Assembly (NCBI RefSeq): GCF_001700435.1
Contig: NZ_LYPC01000023.1
Coordinates: 32,615-96,614, forward strand
Length of the DNA: 64,000 bases
From: Paenibacillus pectinilyticus
Lineage (GTDB): Bacteria > Bacillota > Bacilli > Paenibacillales > NBRC-103111
Reading direction: 5' to 3'
This document shows, in pieces, positions 40,710 to 49,950 of the stretch. The notes below the pieces were generated by a model, which saw only the letters and a program-made list of their open reading frames with translations, was not told the origin of the DNA and did no database searches. The position numbers and the translations under genes were made by a program. Within the stretch, counting starts at the first letter, position 1, and every line of letters starts with the position of its first letter.

Positions 40710-42566
40710 ATGAGACATTTCAAGACAGTTGTCCTCCTGTGTTTGCTCCAGTTTTGCTTGGCACCTGCCGTTCATGCGGATGAACCTGTTCGGGTATTTG
40801 TCAATGAATATCAGGTAATCTATGATCAACTGCCTATAGTCGAGGAAGGAAATACACTCGTTCAGTTCCGGCCTTCCTTCGAAGCACTTGGCTTTGGCGT
40901 AGAGTGGAAACAGATGAGCTCAACCGTAATAGGAACCGCTCCGAATTTGAAGGTACAGCTGCAGGTGGGCAGCCGTAAAGCATATATCAATGGCGTGGAG
41001 AAAGAGCTACCTATTGCTCCTCGCATAGTAAATGGCTCGACGTTCGTACCCATCCGGTTTCTGGGAGAAGCATCGGGGGGAGATGTTACATGGGACTCCG
41101 CTACGAATCATGTCGACATCGTGACGGATAAGAGCTATTACGTTTACCGCGAGGTGATCGCGAATAACCTCGATAAGGTAAGATATTGGCTCGAACACGG
41201 AGGCGGCCCGAATTTTGCCAATAGAAATGACGGGATTTCCTCACTGGGGATGGCGTCATATCACAACAATATCAAGATGGTAAAGCTTTTACTGGATTAC
41301 GGAGCAATCCCAGATATGATCAATCCAGTTTACTCTTTTGCTCCGGATGATATGGATATGGCCATATACGGGAAAAAGCCAGAACTGGTGAAGCTACTCG
41401 TTCAATATGGAGCCGATCCGAATAAGAAAAACCGAGGTCAGTCATTAATCGAACAGGTCAAGCAGCAGTTAGACAAAGAAAAGTTAGAGGATGACTCGGC
41501 TCTAAACGCGATTCTAGACATTCTCGAATCCAAGGATCTGCCGAAAATAAATCGTTACGAGCACTTTATCATGCCGGATAATTCTATGAATCCGACCATC
41601 TTGAACGGGGAACGGACATGGGTGGACAAGCAATTTGACCAGCTTCATTCGGTTTCGAGGAATGACCTGGTCGTGTTCGAAGGACCGGACGGCAAATTAT
41701 CAATGAAAAGGGTGATCGGGCTTCCCGGAGAAACGGTTCAGATAGATCAGGAGGATGTGTATGTGAACGGAGAACTTTTAACATCCAATGTGCTACCGGG
41801 GAATAAGGTCGATCAGGCGGAGATGACACTGAGCAATGATCAAGTGTTTGTAGTTGGCGACAATTACAATGTCAGCATCGACAGCCGGTCGTCCTCCGTC
41901 GGCCCCGTCACATTGAAGCAGATTAAAGGGAAAATAATCCATGTCGAGCATAATTATATCCCGAGCGAGGTAGAGCATCCGCCTCAAGGAACGAATCAGG
42001 CGAATACGGTCCCAACCCTGTCGGTGGCCAATACCTATAAGAGCCCGCCTGCCATGACCATCGACACTTCGAAAACGTATCAAGCTCAAGTACATACGAA
42101 CAAAGGGGACTTCACGATCGAAATGTTTGCCAATACGGCACCGAAGACTGTGAACAACTTTGTTTTTCTGTCGAAGCAAGGGTTTTATAACGATGTTATA
42201 TTCCACAGGATTATCAAGTCATTTATGATCCAGGGGGGCGATCCAACAGGCACGGGAAGAGGGGGACCGGGCTATACCTTCGAAGATGAACTAAAAACTT
42301 CTTACACTTACGAGCCAGGAATTGTCGCGATGGCGAATGCCGGGCCGAATACGAATGGCAGTCAGTTTTTCATTTGCACGGGAGAGGACAGCCTGACACT
42401 GGCGCAATTCCCGAACTACACCATATTCGGCAAAGTGACGGAAGGGATGGATACTTTACTGGCGATTGCTGATGTTCCAGTAGAGCAACAGGACAACTAT
42501 AATGAAAAAAGCAAGCCAATAGAAAAAGTGGTCATTCAAGGCATCGACATCGTAGAATCAGAATAG
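40710..42566 (+). CDS. Secreted fusion: stalk domain, ankyrin repeats, signal peptidase I and cyclophilin
   Basis: A 618-residue protein with four modules. A signal peptide (1-22, cleavage near VHA) leads to a copper-amine-oxidase-N-type stalk domain (about 25-137; VPIRFLGEASGGDVTWD). Ankyrin-like repeats (about 145-275) include IKMVKLLLDYGA and PELVKLLVQYGADPN. A signal peptidase I domain (about 284-415) has catalytic Ser292 (DNSMNP), Lys333 (SMKRVIGLPGE) and GDNYNVSIDSR. A cyclophilin-type prolyl isomerase (about 455-615) has FHRIIKSFMIQGGDP, GSQFFICT and FGKVTEGMD. The start is ATG 40710, 9 nt after GAGGTG. No TM lies beside the peptidase domain. The partners are unknown. Confidence 0.88.
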   Translation: MRHFKTVVLLCLLQFCLAPAVHADEPVRVFVNEYQVIYDQLPIVEEGNTLVQFRPSFEALGFGVEWKQMSSTVIGTAPNLKVQLQVGSRKAYINGVEKELPIAPRIVNGSTFVPIRFLGEASGGDVTWDSATNHVDIVTDKSYYVYREVIANNLDKVRYWLEHGGGPNFANRNDGISSLGMASYHNNIKMVKLLLDYGAIPDMINPVYSFAPDDMDMAIYGKKPELVKLLVQYGADPNKKNRGQSLIEQVKQQLDKEKLEDDSALNAILDILESKDLPKINRYEHFIMPDNSMNPTILNGERTWVDKQFDQLHSVSRNDLVVFEGPDGKLSMKRVIGLPGETVQIDQEDVYVNGELLTSNVLPGNKVDQAEMTLSNDQVFVVGDNYNVSIDSRSSSVGPVTLKQIKGKIIHVEHNYIPSEVEHPPQGTNQANTVPTLSVANTYKSPPAMTIDTSKTYQAQVHTNKGDFTIEMFANTAPKTVNNFVFLSKQGFYNDVIFHRIIKSFMIQGGDPTGTGRGGPGYTFEDELKTSYTYEPGIVAMANAGPNTNGSQFFICTGEDSLTLAQFPNYTIFGKVTEGMDTLLAIADVPVEQQDNYNEKSKPIEKVVIQGIDIVESE

Positions 42567-42630
42567 CGGAAGAGTAAGGAAGTCGGGGCGGCAAAATGCT
42601 GCTTCGTATTTTTTATTTCTACCAGTAGGA

Positions 42631-42650
42631 CATCTTCTAAAAAGAAGATG
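42631..42650. other. Short perfect hairpin without T-run
   Basis: CATCTTCT-AAAA-AGAAGATG, with flanking CCAG/CTGG able to extend it. It lies in the gap before the broken GNAT gene. A weaker GAAG...CTTC hairpin with a T-rich tail at about 42578-42618 could terminate the fusion gene. The role is unclear. Confidence 0.5.
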
Positions 42651-42758
42651 CTGGAGAGAAAAAGGAATTAGGGTATTTCCTCTGAAAAAATTGGAAAACA
42701 CTCTGAGGCCAACTTTAGCTGCTGAATGCCAATATTCGTTTTTATTAAAGTGCAGTAG

Positions 42759-43044
42759 TTGAATTCCATTTATGAACTTGCTTCGATCGATGGGTTGCTA
42801 GTCGGGAATGGGTAGGGTAATAGTGGACGGAAGAATCTATTTTTACATTCAAGATATAGCAGTCTTATCTGAGCATCAAAACAAAGGAATAGGCAAATTA
42901 ATAAGGGGAACAATCAAAGAATACTTAAAGGAAAGTGCTCCTGAAAAATCATTTATTGGTCTATTTGCATCGCAAGGTAAAGAATCTTTCTATAATAAAT
43001 ACGGTTTTAAAAGCATGAAGGAATTACAGGAATGTTCGGAGTAA
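42759..43044 (+). pseudogene. GNAT acetyltransferase remnant with +1 frameshift and lost N-terminus
   Basis: The 3' part reads as a GNAT C-terminal half: GRVIVDGRIYFYIQDIAVLSEHQNKGIGKLI is the acetyl-CoA-binding motif A, then FYNKYGF. Immediately upstream the other frame reads NSIYELASIDGLLVG, the expected preceding strand. The frames join if one A is removed near 42807 (GGGAATGGG versus GGGATGGG). Further upstream a TAG at 42756 and degenerate sequence remove the N-terminus. The 78-residue open frame from ATG 42808 is about half the normal GNAT length and lacks a good ribosome site. Confidence 0.75.
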
Positions 43045-43462
43045 TTCAAGATAACGATGTTAAGTAAAGGTTATGGTTGTTACGTTAAAAAGGAAACTAT
43101 AACGGAGGAGGCTGCCTCACAGCAACTCCTCTTTTTTGTTCATTCAAGTAATGGGTAGCTATCTTCAATAAATTGTGTAGGAGCTGTCACGGAAAGGAAT
43201 ACCTTCATTTAGATCACAGAAAAGTTCATATTTTTCCTCAGTTCATAGATCTATAGAAATGCTCTATTATTTCGACAGTATACGTCTAAAATGCTTATGG
43301 AAAAAAATCCCTGAAAACGATATAGTTGAGGATGTTATTCAATATCATAGAAGGGAGTTTATACATTTATCTGAGATGGAGAAAAGGGGATTAGCATAAA
43401 AGGCACAATCAGTTCTCTTTCTGGGACTACTAATATCAAAAAACTAGGGGAGATTACCGTCT
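43045..43462. other. 418-bp intergenic region with terminator and a small remnant frame
   Basis: It contains the terminator at 43105-43137. A 46-codon frame (ATG 43259 to TAA 43399; its end includes EDVIQYHRREFIHLSEMEKR) has no ribosome site. The frame stays open upstream to a TAG near 43179, so it looks like the tail of a lost gene rather than a functional one. The ribosome site of the surface-protein gene (AGGGGAG) is at the right end. Confidence 0.45.
43105..43137 (+). terminator. Intrinsic terminator with GCTG/CAGC core
   Basis: GAGGAG-GCTG-CCTCA-CAGC-AA-CTCCTC followed by TTTTTT. Confidence 0.88.
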
Positions 43463-46400
43463 ATGCGTGTGCAAATAGGAAAACAAATGTTACGTATCTT
43501 ATTGTCCATGGTCCTCGTAATATCGGCATTTCCGATGCTAGCTAGTGTTTTAGCTGCTACGGCTATGCCGAGCATCATCTCTCAACCGGTGGGAACGACA
43601 GTGAACCAATATGGCATCAGCCCAACTTTAAGCGTAACAGCCAGTGTAAGTGATAGTGGAATTCTGAGTTACCAATGGTACAGAAATACTACGAGCAGCA
43701 ATAGCGACGGCACAGCGATTAGCGGCGCAACAAGCGCAACGTATGCTACACCAACTGGGGCGGTTGGCACTACGTACTACTACGTTGTAGTAACGAATAC
43801 GAACAGTAGCACAACGGGCAGCCAAACGGCTACAGTGGCAAGTGATACGGCGGCGGTTATGGTAAACCCGACGCCAACGCCACCAACGCCACCAACGCCG
43901 GTTTTAGGCGCAGGAGGTAGTTCGGACATGTCAAATTGGAGGTCGGTGGGACTACCATTTCAGGATTATGTATATTCTCTGCTGAATGTCAATGGCACGC
44001 TGTATGCGAGAACGAATAGTGGCATTTGGTTGTGCAGTAATGGCACGTGGACATTGATCAATGGCTCACCGAGCAATGTGAGTGTCATGGAGAATATCAA
44101 TGGCACGCTTTATGTAGGGGCGGTTAGCGGCATATGGTCGTACAGTAATGGCCTATGGACGTTAATGAATGGCTCGCCGAGCGATGTGAAGGACTTGGAG
44201 AATGTTAATGGCACGCTGTATGCAGGGACATGGTCATGGCTAGGGGACGGAAGCTATTACTTTTGGTCATACAACGGCACGTCGTGGACGCGGATGGGCA
44301 CTAGCTCGCCAGGCAATGTGACTTCCTTACTGAGTAACAATGGTACGGTGTATGCGGGGACATATGACAAAGGTATATGGTTATTTAATGGAACGTCGTG
44401 GAAGCAGATGGGAAGTAACCCGCCGGGCAATGTGTATTCCATGAAAAATGTCAACAGCACGCTATACGCGGGGACAGATAACGGCATATGGTCGTACAAC
44501 GGGACGTCTTGGACGCAGAAGGGTATTAATTCGCCCTCACCGGGTTTTGTGACTGCCATAGAGGATGTCAACGGCACGTTGTATGCGGCGACAGGGCTTG
44601 GCGTATGGTTGTATAGTAGCGGAACGAATGTCACCAACGGTACGTGGACATCGATAAGCCCCTCGCTGGTTAATCTGAATTCCTTGCTGAATGTCAATGG
44701 AACGCTGTATGCAGCGGCGGGAAATGTAGTAATGCAGTTGTTGTATCCTCCTAGCACACCGGCAAATCTGCAAGCCAGTAGCACGATCTACGATACAACT
44801 ACGCTGACGCTGACTTGGGATTCCGTATCCGGAGCGACAGGATATAAAATCTACCAGAATGGGGGTAATACGGCGAGCTCCACCGTGTTTAGCACTACAT
44901 ATTCATTGAGTGTGCCCCCAAATACATTGTATACATTTACGGTTAGCGCATTCAATGAAGCTGGCGAATCAACACAAAGCGGTTCGATCCGAGTCTTGAC
45001 TCTACCGATCCATCCGACATATACTCTGACAGACCTGAAGGCAACCAGTGGGGATGGACAAGTCACGTTAAGCTGGAGTCTCATACCAGAAACAGGATCA
45101 GTAACCTATAGTGTCTATAAGGGAACGACTTCTGGTTCATATGCCACAACTCCCGTCGCAACGATGACCGGCTCGACCCATAGCTATACGGCCTCCGGAT
45201 TGACGAACGGCACAACGTACTATTTTGCGGTTAAAGTAAGAAATGCGGGAGAAAGCGGAGACTACTCCAATGAAGTGAGCTCTACACCAAAATCATCAAA
45301 TACATCATTCAGTGGCGGTGGTTTCGGCGGTGGTGCAATTGTAAATCTCCCTGCACTTAATTCTGATGGTAAAATGACTTATGATGTTCAACCTGCCCAT
45401 ATTGATATGTTGCTCGATCTTAAGGATGATGCTAAGAAGGAACTCACTGTCGATGCAACAGCAAAGCAACAACTGGATATCACTTCGGTTAGTATACCTG
45501 CTGACATTCTCCAATTGGCTACTGAGTTGGGTAAGCCAGTTGTCATTAAATCTAATGATGTTTCAGTGAAAATTCCGACAAAAGCTATTACGATCAATAA
45601 TGCTGCTGATACTGTTAAATTCCAAGTAGCAGCTGTAACAAATAGCGCTTCTGAAGGATTTAATACTGTATCTCCTGTTCTCGAATTTACTTTAGCTGAG
45701 AACAAAAATTTGATTACAACCTTCAAGAGTCCAATTGAAGCTACCTTTACTTATGATGTCAGCAAAGTGAAGGATGCTAGCAACCTTGCAGTTTATTGGT
45801 TCGATGAAGCAAATAATACTTGGGTTTCTATGGGCGGAACTGTAACTTCTGCAGGAACAATTGTTGTTTCATTACCACATTTTTCTAAATATGCAGTTAT
45901 GGAAAAAACCGCAACGAAGACACCTGATCAAGCAGATACAACCTTTTCAGATGTTCAAGGACACTGGGCACAGAAAGAAATTCAACAACTAGTTAGCAAG
46001 CAAATTATTGATGGGATGGGTGATGGTTTATTCCAACCAGACAATAACATGACTAGAGCGCAGTTTGTAACGATTCTCAAGAAAGCCCTGAACTTGTCGC
46101 CTAAAGTAACCACTAAGTCGTTCACGGACGTAGCTGCCGATGCCTGGTACAAGGATTCTGTATACGCTGCTTATGCTGTAAATATCGTAAGCGGCACAGG
46201 CGATAGCACCTTCGCTCCGGAAGCTAATGTTACGCGTGAGGAGTTGGCGGTCATGATGGTCAAAACTTACCTGAACGCAACTGGTAAGAAACTTAGTGAT
46301 TTTGCAGCTCAACCGGTCAATTATGCAGATGTAAGCAACATCAGTGACTGGGCTAAGTTATACGTAGCAGTTGCTACAACTCTCGGATTGCTGGATGGCG

Positions 46401-46498
46401 TGGACGACACTCATTTTGCTCCATCTCAAAACAGCACACGGGCAGAGGTGGCTACTGTAGTTATGCGAATGCTGAAACAAATCTATGTAAAGAAATAA
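43463..46498 (+). CDS. S-layer-anchored surface protein with propeller-like repeats, FnIII and three SLH domains
   Basis: A 1011-residue exported protein. A signal peptide (1-32) leads to an Ig-like beta domain (about 35-135), a Thr/Pro linker, then about seven ~40-residue repeats (about 150-430) with the pattern NVNGTLYAGT.nGIWSYNGTSW, suggesting a beta-propeller. Two fibronectin III-type domains (about 430-610), a Gly-rich hinge and a beta domain lead to three SLH repeats (about 825-1005; FSDVQGHWAQKEI, FTDVAADAWYKDSV, YADVSNISDWAK). SLH domains attach proteins to pyruvylated wall polymers. No enzyme motif is visible, so binding or adhesion is likely. AGGGGAG precedes the ATG. Confidence 0.87.
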   Translation: MRVQIGKQMLRILLSMVLVISAFPMLASVLAATAMPSIISQPVGTTVNQYGISPTLSVTASVSDSGILSYQWYRNTTSSNSDGTAISGATSATYATPTGAVGTTYYYVVVTNTNSSTTGSQTATVASDTAAVMVNPTPTPPTPPTPVLGAGGSSDMSNWRSVGLPFQDYVYSLLNVNGTLYARTNSGIWLCSNGTWTLINGSPSNVSVMENINGTLYVGAVSGIWSYSNGLWTLMNGSPSDVKDLENVNGTLYAGTWSWLGDGSYYFWSYNGTSWTRMGTSSPGNVTSLLSNNGTVYAGTYDKGIWLFNGTSWKQMGSNPPGNVYSMKNVNSTLYAGTDNGIWSYNGTSWTQKGINSPSPGFVTAIEDVNGTLYAATGLGVWLYSSGTNVTNGTWTSISPSLVNLNSLLNVNGTLYAAAGNVVMQLLYPPSTPANLQASSTIYDTTTLTLTWDSVSGATGYKIYQNGGNTASSTVFSTTYSLSVPPNTLYTFTVSAFNEAGESTQSGSIRVLTLPIHPTYTLTDLKATSGDGQVTLSWSLIPETGSVTYSVYKGTTSGSYATTPVATMTGSTHSYTASGLTNGTTYYFAVKVRNAGESGDYSNEVSSTPKSSNTSFSGGGFGGGAIVNLPALNSDGKMTYDVQPAHIDMLLDLKDDAKKELTVDATAKQQLDITSVSIPADILQLATELGKPVVIKSNDVSVKIPTKAITINNAADTVKFQVAAVTNSASEGFNTVSPVLEFTLAENKNLITTFKSPIEATFTYDVSKVKDASNLAVYWFDEANNTWVSMGGTVTSAGTIVVSLPHFSKYAVMEKTATKTPDQADTTFSDVQGHWAQKEIQQLVSKQIIDGMGDGLFQPDNNMTRAQFVTILKKALNLSPKVTTKSFTDVAADAWYKDSVYAAYAVNIVSGTGDSTFAPEANVTREELAVMMVKTYLNATGKKLSDFAAQPVNYADVSNISDWAKLYVAVATTLGLLDGVDDTHFAPSQNSTRAEVATVVMRMLKQIYVKK

Positions 46499-46916
46499 TC
46501 TTTAACAAAATATTATTTCTTTCAATCATTAGGAAGGGCTTGGTCTTTATACTTAAGGGAATTGAGCAATTATTGACTAAGCTAATGGAGAAACTAAACA
46601 TTTAGACATCCTTTAAAATATATAATTTTGATCCTCGGCCGTTGCTGTGGGTCTTTTTTTTATTCAACTAATGGGCAGAGCAGAATGGACTATCCAAGGA
46701 GTTTGAAACAAATCCTAATTCATATTGAGAGAGCATAGAGATGGAACCAATTCCTCGCGCATATTTACTTTGTGGTAGACGCGGCGCTGAACTAAAGGGC
46801 AGCATTAGTAGAGAAAATATCACTTTGTGATATTCCATTATATGTTAATATATGAGTGTGCATTGTGATAAAAATTTTCCAGTAATGGATAACTATTTTA
46901 GAAGGGAATCATTCAT
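46499..46916. other. 418-bp intergenic region
   Basis: It contains a weak terminator (46630-46661). A 21-codon amphipathic frame from TTG 46540 to TAG 46603 (KGIEQLLTKLMEKL) has AGGAAGGG upstream but only ~3 nt away, so it is not called. AT-rich sequence before the YcxB-like gene could hold its promoter, but I see no convincing -35/-10 pair. Confidence 0.45.
46630..46661 (+). terminator. Weak intrinsic terminator
   Basis: GATCC/GGGTC ends enclose a GC-rich loop, followed by eight T. It is about 130 bp after the surface-protein stop. Confidence 0.6.
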
Positions 46917-47417
46917 ATGGAGATTACAGTAAATATTACAAGATCAGATTACTGGAAATACAATAAGTATGCTTTATTCAATATACCTAAACTAAGAAAC
47001 AGATTTATTATCACTAATATATCGTTACCGTTTATCGTAATTATTCTTTTGTTGTTATTCAAACTTCCTTTAGTCTTCTCTTTATGTTGGGGGGTCTTTG
47101 GAGGAGGTTTAGCATGTATATTCTCATATTTAAGTATGAAAAAAAGAGTGATGAGCATTCCAGAAAGTAAAGAAGGAATACTAGGAGAACGTAGAGTTGA
47201 AATAAACGAAATAGGAATACATCAATTAAGTTCAGTAAGCCAGAGTAGTTATAAATGGAGTGGAGTTAGAAGTATTAATCAAAATGATGAATATATATAC
47301 ATATTTGTTGACACAATTATGGCTTATATCATACCGAAGAGGTCGTTTGTAACTGAAAAAGAAAGCTTGGAGTTTTATCATCAAACTCAAATTTATTTTT
47401 CAAAGTGCACTCCGTAA
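46917..47417 (+). CDS. YcxB-like membrane protein
   Basis: A 166-residue protein with two adjacent TM helices (about 32-50 and 53-72) and a cytosolic beta-rich C-terminal domain: GERRVEINEIGIHQLSSVSQSSYKWSGVRSINQNDEYIYIF resembles the YcxB-like family. The function is unknown. It is AT-rich compared with the genes around it. AGAAGGGA lies about 9 nt before the ATG. Confidence 0.72.
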   Translation: MEITVNITRSDYWKYNKYALFNIPKLRNRFIITNISLPFIVIILLLLFKLPLVFSLCWGVFGGGLACIFSYLSMKKRVMSIPESKEGILGERRVEINEIGIHQLSSVSQSSYKWSGVRSINQNDEYIYIFVDTIMAYIIPKRSFVTEKESLEFYHQTQIYFSKCTP

Positions 47418-47508
47418 ACGATTAATGATGGGTACATAATCGGATTTGTGAGTAAATGTTTAAAGATCAAATGTTTTTAACATTACGATAGTTACATCCT
47501 AAACATCG

Positions 47509-47527
47509 AGGCTGCCACGAGCAGCCT
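47509..47527. other. Perfect hairpin in intergenic space
   Basis: AGGCTGC-CACGA-GCAGCCT. The core resembles other CTGC/GCAG hairpins in this window, but no T-run follows, so it may not terminate transcription. Confidence 0.6.
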
Positions 47528-47592
47528 ATTGTGCTAACGGGAAGGTTACTTCCAATATGTGTTAAACATTATTAATGGGGGTTAAATTTTTG

Positions 47593-47844
47593 TTGAAAAT
47601 TATTAGGATATTAGGTATTACCTTTAGTTTATTTGTAGTTGCAATTGGTATTTATTCCTTAGTAGCTGTGGTGGATTTACCAAGAAAATCGATTATATCA
47701 TCATAGATGATGGTTGGTTTATGTTTTTTACTAATATTTAATGGGATATCCTCTTATTTCCCTCAGAAAAAAAGAGCTGGATTATTCATGAGTGGAGTCG
47801 GCGTAACAATATTAATAATAGTCTTAGTTAAATTCCCATTTTAA
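47593..47844 (+). pseudogene. Small two-helix membrane protein gene interrupted by an in-frame TAG
   Basis: From TTG 47593 (GGGGG about 11 nt upstream) the frame encodes 37 residues with one hydrophobic helix (LGITFSLFVVAIGIYSLVAV), then TAG at 47704. It continues in the same frame as MMVGLCFLLIFNGISSYF...SGVGVTILIIVLVKFPF to TAA 47844. Both halves are hydrophobic and together give an 82-residue, roughly three-helix protein, so a nonsense mutation is likely. Alternatively the ATG-ATG at 47707 starts a separate 45-residue peptide by reinitiation. Confidence 0.55.
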
Positions 47845-48042
47845 TGGTGAGACAAGCCTCTTCCTCAGGAAGTAACTATATTTACATTATAGCTGATAAC
47901 GGGCGGGATAGTTGAGATCATACGCACGGAACCGTTTTATAAGTTAGGGTAAGTTATATATCTTCCGCGCCTAAATTATTACAGCTGTCGATCGCGACGT
48001 GTTCAATGGAAACGATTAAGATCACTTCTCCGAATGCGCCTC

Positions 48043-48816
48043 TCACTCGGACGAAAGCGGTGACTGCCCGACATTAATAGTTAGGGGCATATGGGAAGGA
48101 ATCGTTCCTTCCGGCATCTCGCCGTCAATGTCCAAGAAATAATGCCGGATCGGCGATAATTGCTCGTTCAATTCGTACACGAGCGGGATGCCGGTAGGTA
48201 TGTTCAAATCGGCGATCCCGTCGGCAGGGACTCGATCCAGATGTTTCACCAACGCTCGTAACGTATTGCCGTGAGCCGCAATGAGAATGTGCTTGCCGGA
48301 CGAGAGAGCAGGGCAGATTACTTCTTCCCAGTACTTTAACACTCTGCGCTCCGTATCATCGAGATTTTCCGTTAATGGAAATTCTCCTTCTTTTAAATTC
48401 CGGTAACGTGCCGCGGACGCTTCGTATCGGGCATCGTTTTGATCCAATGCAGGTGGGCGAACGTCGACGGACCTGCGCCACAAGTGAACTTGCTCTTCAC
48501 CGTATTTCTCGGCTGTCTCGGCTTTGTTCAATCCTTGCAGAGCGCCGTAATGCCGCTCGTTCAGCATCCAGCTTTTGAATTCCGGAATCCAAGTCAAATC
48601 CATTTCTTGAAGAATAATCCACATCGTCCGTATCGCACGCTTTAGAACGGAGGTATGCGCTGCATCGAAGACGTAACCCTGCTTTCTCAGGATGATTCCG
48701 GCTTTTCTTGCTTCTTCTAGACCATTCGAAGACAAATCGACATCTGTCCAGCCCGTAAATCGGTTCTCGAGATTCCATTCACTCTGTCCATGGCGAATCA
48801 TTACTACTTTGATCAT
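48043..48816 (-). CDS. gpmA: 2,3-bisphosphoglycerate-dependent phosphoglycerate mutase
   Basis: A 257-residue glycolytic enzyme interconverting 3- and 2-phosphoglycerate. [28 protein letters not shown] contains the phosphohistidine RHG, and [23 protein letters not shown] and [17 protein letters not shown] (second catalytic His) follow. The start is ATG 48816, with AAGGAGA 8 nt upstream; the 27 upstream in-frame residues are discarded. Many Bacillales rely on GpmI, so this may be an accessory isoform. It stands alone between unrelated genes. Confidence 0.92.
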   Translation of the reverse strand: MIKVVMIRHGQSEWNLENRFTGWTDVDLSSNGLEEARKAGIILRKQGYVFDAAHTSVLKRAIRTMWIILQEMDLTWIPEFKSWMLNERHYGALQGLNKAETAEKYGEEQVHLWRRSVDVRPPALDQNDARYEASAARYRNLKEGEFPLTENLDDTERRVLKYWEEVICPALSSGKHILIAAHGNTLRALVKHLDRVPADGIADLNIPTGIPLVYELNEQLSPIRHYFLDIDGEMPEGTIPSHMPLTINVGQSPLSSE

Positions 48817-49091
48817 GTGGAATTCTCCTTGTATAAGGATATGTTGGTTGCGCAACTTTATCATAATTGTCAGCTTTGGTGAAAGCAAATGACCCAAAAA
48901 AATGGTCAGTATTTTATCTTGCGTTTTTTATTGAACTTGGAGATATCTATTTTGCGATATAACGATTGGAACAATACGGAATTGATCATAAGATTATCAT
49001 TAACCCATAAGGGTATTGAAAAAGTAGTATGCTCATTCATTAACTATAGGAATGTGTAATTTTTATCAGTAAATACCCGAATCGTAGCTGC

Positions 49092-49709
49092 TTAAAGCAA
49101 TCGCTTCTTGAGCCAGACGCGGTATACGACGTAGACGCATGCCAAAAAAAGGATGTACACACCGACGGACAAAACGAGTTTACTTGTACCCGCAAACAGA
49201 TTGCTGCCGATGAATGCAAACAGGAGCATAGCAGGGATTTTGCCCAATGCGGACGCAACGGCGAATGTAACGACCGAAATGGAAGTAATGGCAGGAATGA
49301 CATTAACGACAGCCTGAGGGATAACCGGGATCAGTCGAGCCAATAAAATAGTCAGGAACGGATTTTTTTCAATCGCGGTTTGGAGCTTTTCTAGCTTCGC
49401 GTACTTGGACAAGTACGCACGGCCCTGCTTTTGAAACAAGTAGCGTGCGAGCAGAAAAACAATGACAGACGCTACGGAAGCAGCAGTCCAACTGATCAAA
49501 GCGCCCAGTAATGGACCGTACATAAATCCGAGCATGCCGATCACGATTTTGTAGGGGATGACCGGAACGAGAATAAACCCGAGCGCTGCTGCAAAAATAA
49601 GCAGAACGGGCGCATCCCCATACTGCATCCAATGCAAAATTTCATCTTTGAATACATAGACAATAAATATGAGCACGAGATACATGCCGATGGTGTACCA
49701 TTTTTTCAT
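49092..49709 (-). CDS. TVP38/TMEM64 (VTT/DedA-superfamily) membrane protein
   Basis: A 205-residue protein with about five to six TM helices. VIPYKIVIGMLGFMYGPLLGALISWTAASVASVIVFLLARYLF, FLTILLARLIPVIPQAVVNVIPAITSISVVTFAVASALGKIPAML contain the family's Gly- and Pro-rich re-entrant segments with conserved Arg. Members are proposed lipid scramblases or flippases. AGGAGA lies about 11 nt upstream of the ATG. Confidence 0.85.
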   Translation of the reverse strand: MKKWYTIGMYLVLIFIVYVFKDEILHWMQYGDAPVLLIFAAALGFILVPVIPYKIVIGMLGFMYGPLLGALISWTAASVASVIVFLLARYLFQKQGRAYLSKYAKLEKLQTAIEKNPFLTILLARLIPVIPQAVVNVIPAITSISVVTFAVASALGKIPAMLLFAFIGSNLFAGTSKLVLSVGVYILFLACVYVVYRVWLKKRLL

Positions 49710-49950
49710 TTGTTAGGGTGTCTCCTATGTCTGAGTTTTCAGGCCGTTTTGATCATACTTAGTGTAACACACAAATATTCTTCATTGGTGTACATTGCTG
49801 TTTAACGAGCTTGAGCGGAGATACACCTATATGCTTAGCCAGAATGGCATAGCTCAACTATAGGTTGAGTCTGATAAAAACTCAAATTTGAAGTTATTGT
49901 TGGTTCCATTTAATGTGTATAGAATTGGGATTAACAAGGAGCGTGAAGAC

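Noticed and set aside
40730..41110. Copper amine oxidase enzyme
   Set aside because: Only the N-terminal stalk-type domain is present; there is no catalytic amine oxidase domain or topaquinone Tyr site.
43259..43399. 46-codon ORF as a gene
   Set aside because: No ribosome site, and its frame stays open upstream of the ATG, so it looks like a leftover fragment.
44257..44784. Long minus-strand open frame inside the surface-protein gene
   Set aside because: It mirrors the repeated coding sequence in antisense; the repeats keep it open by chance.
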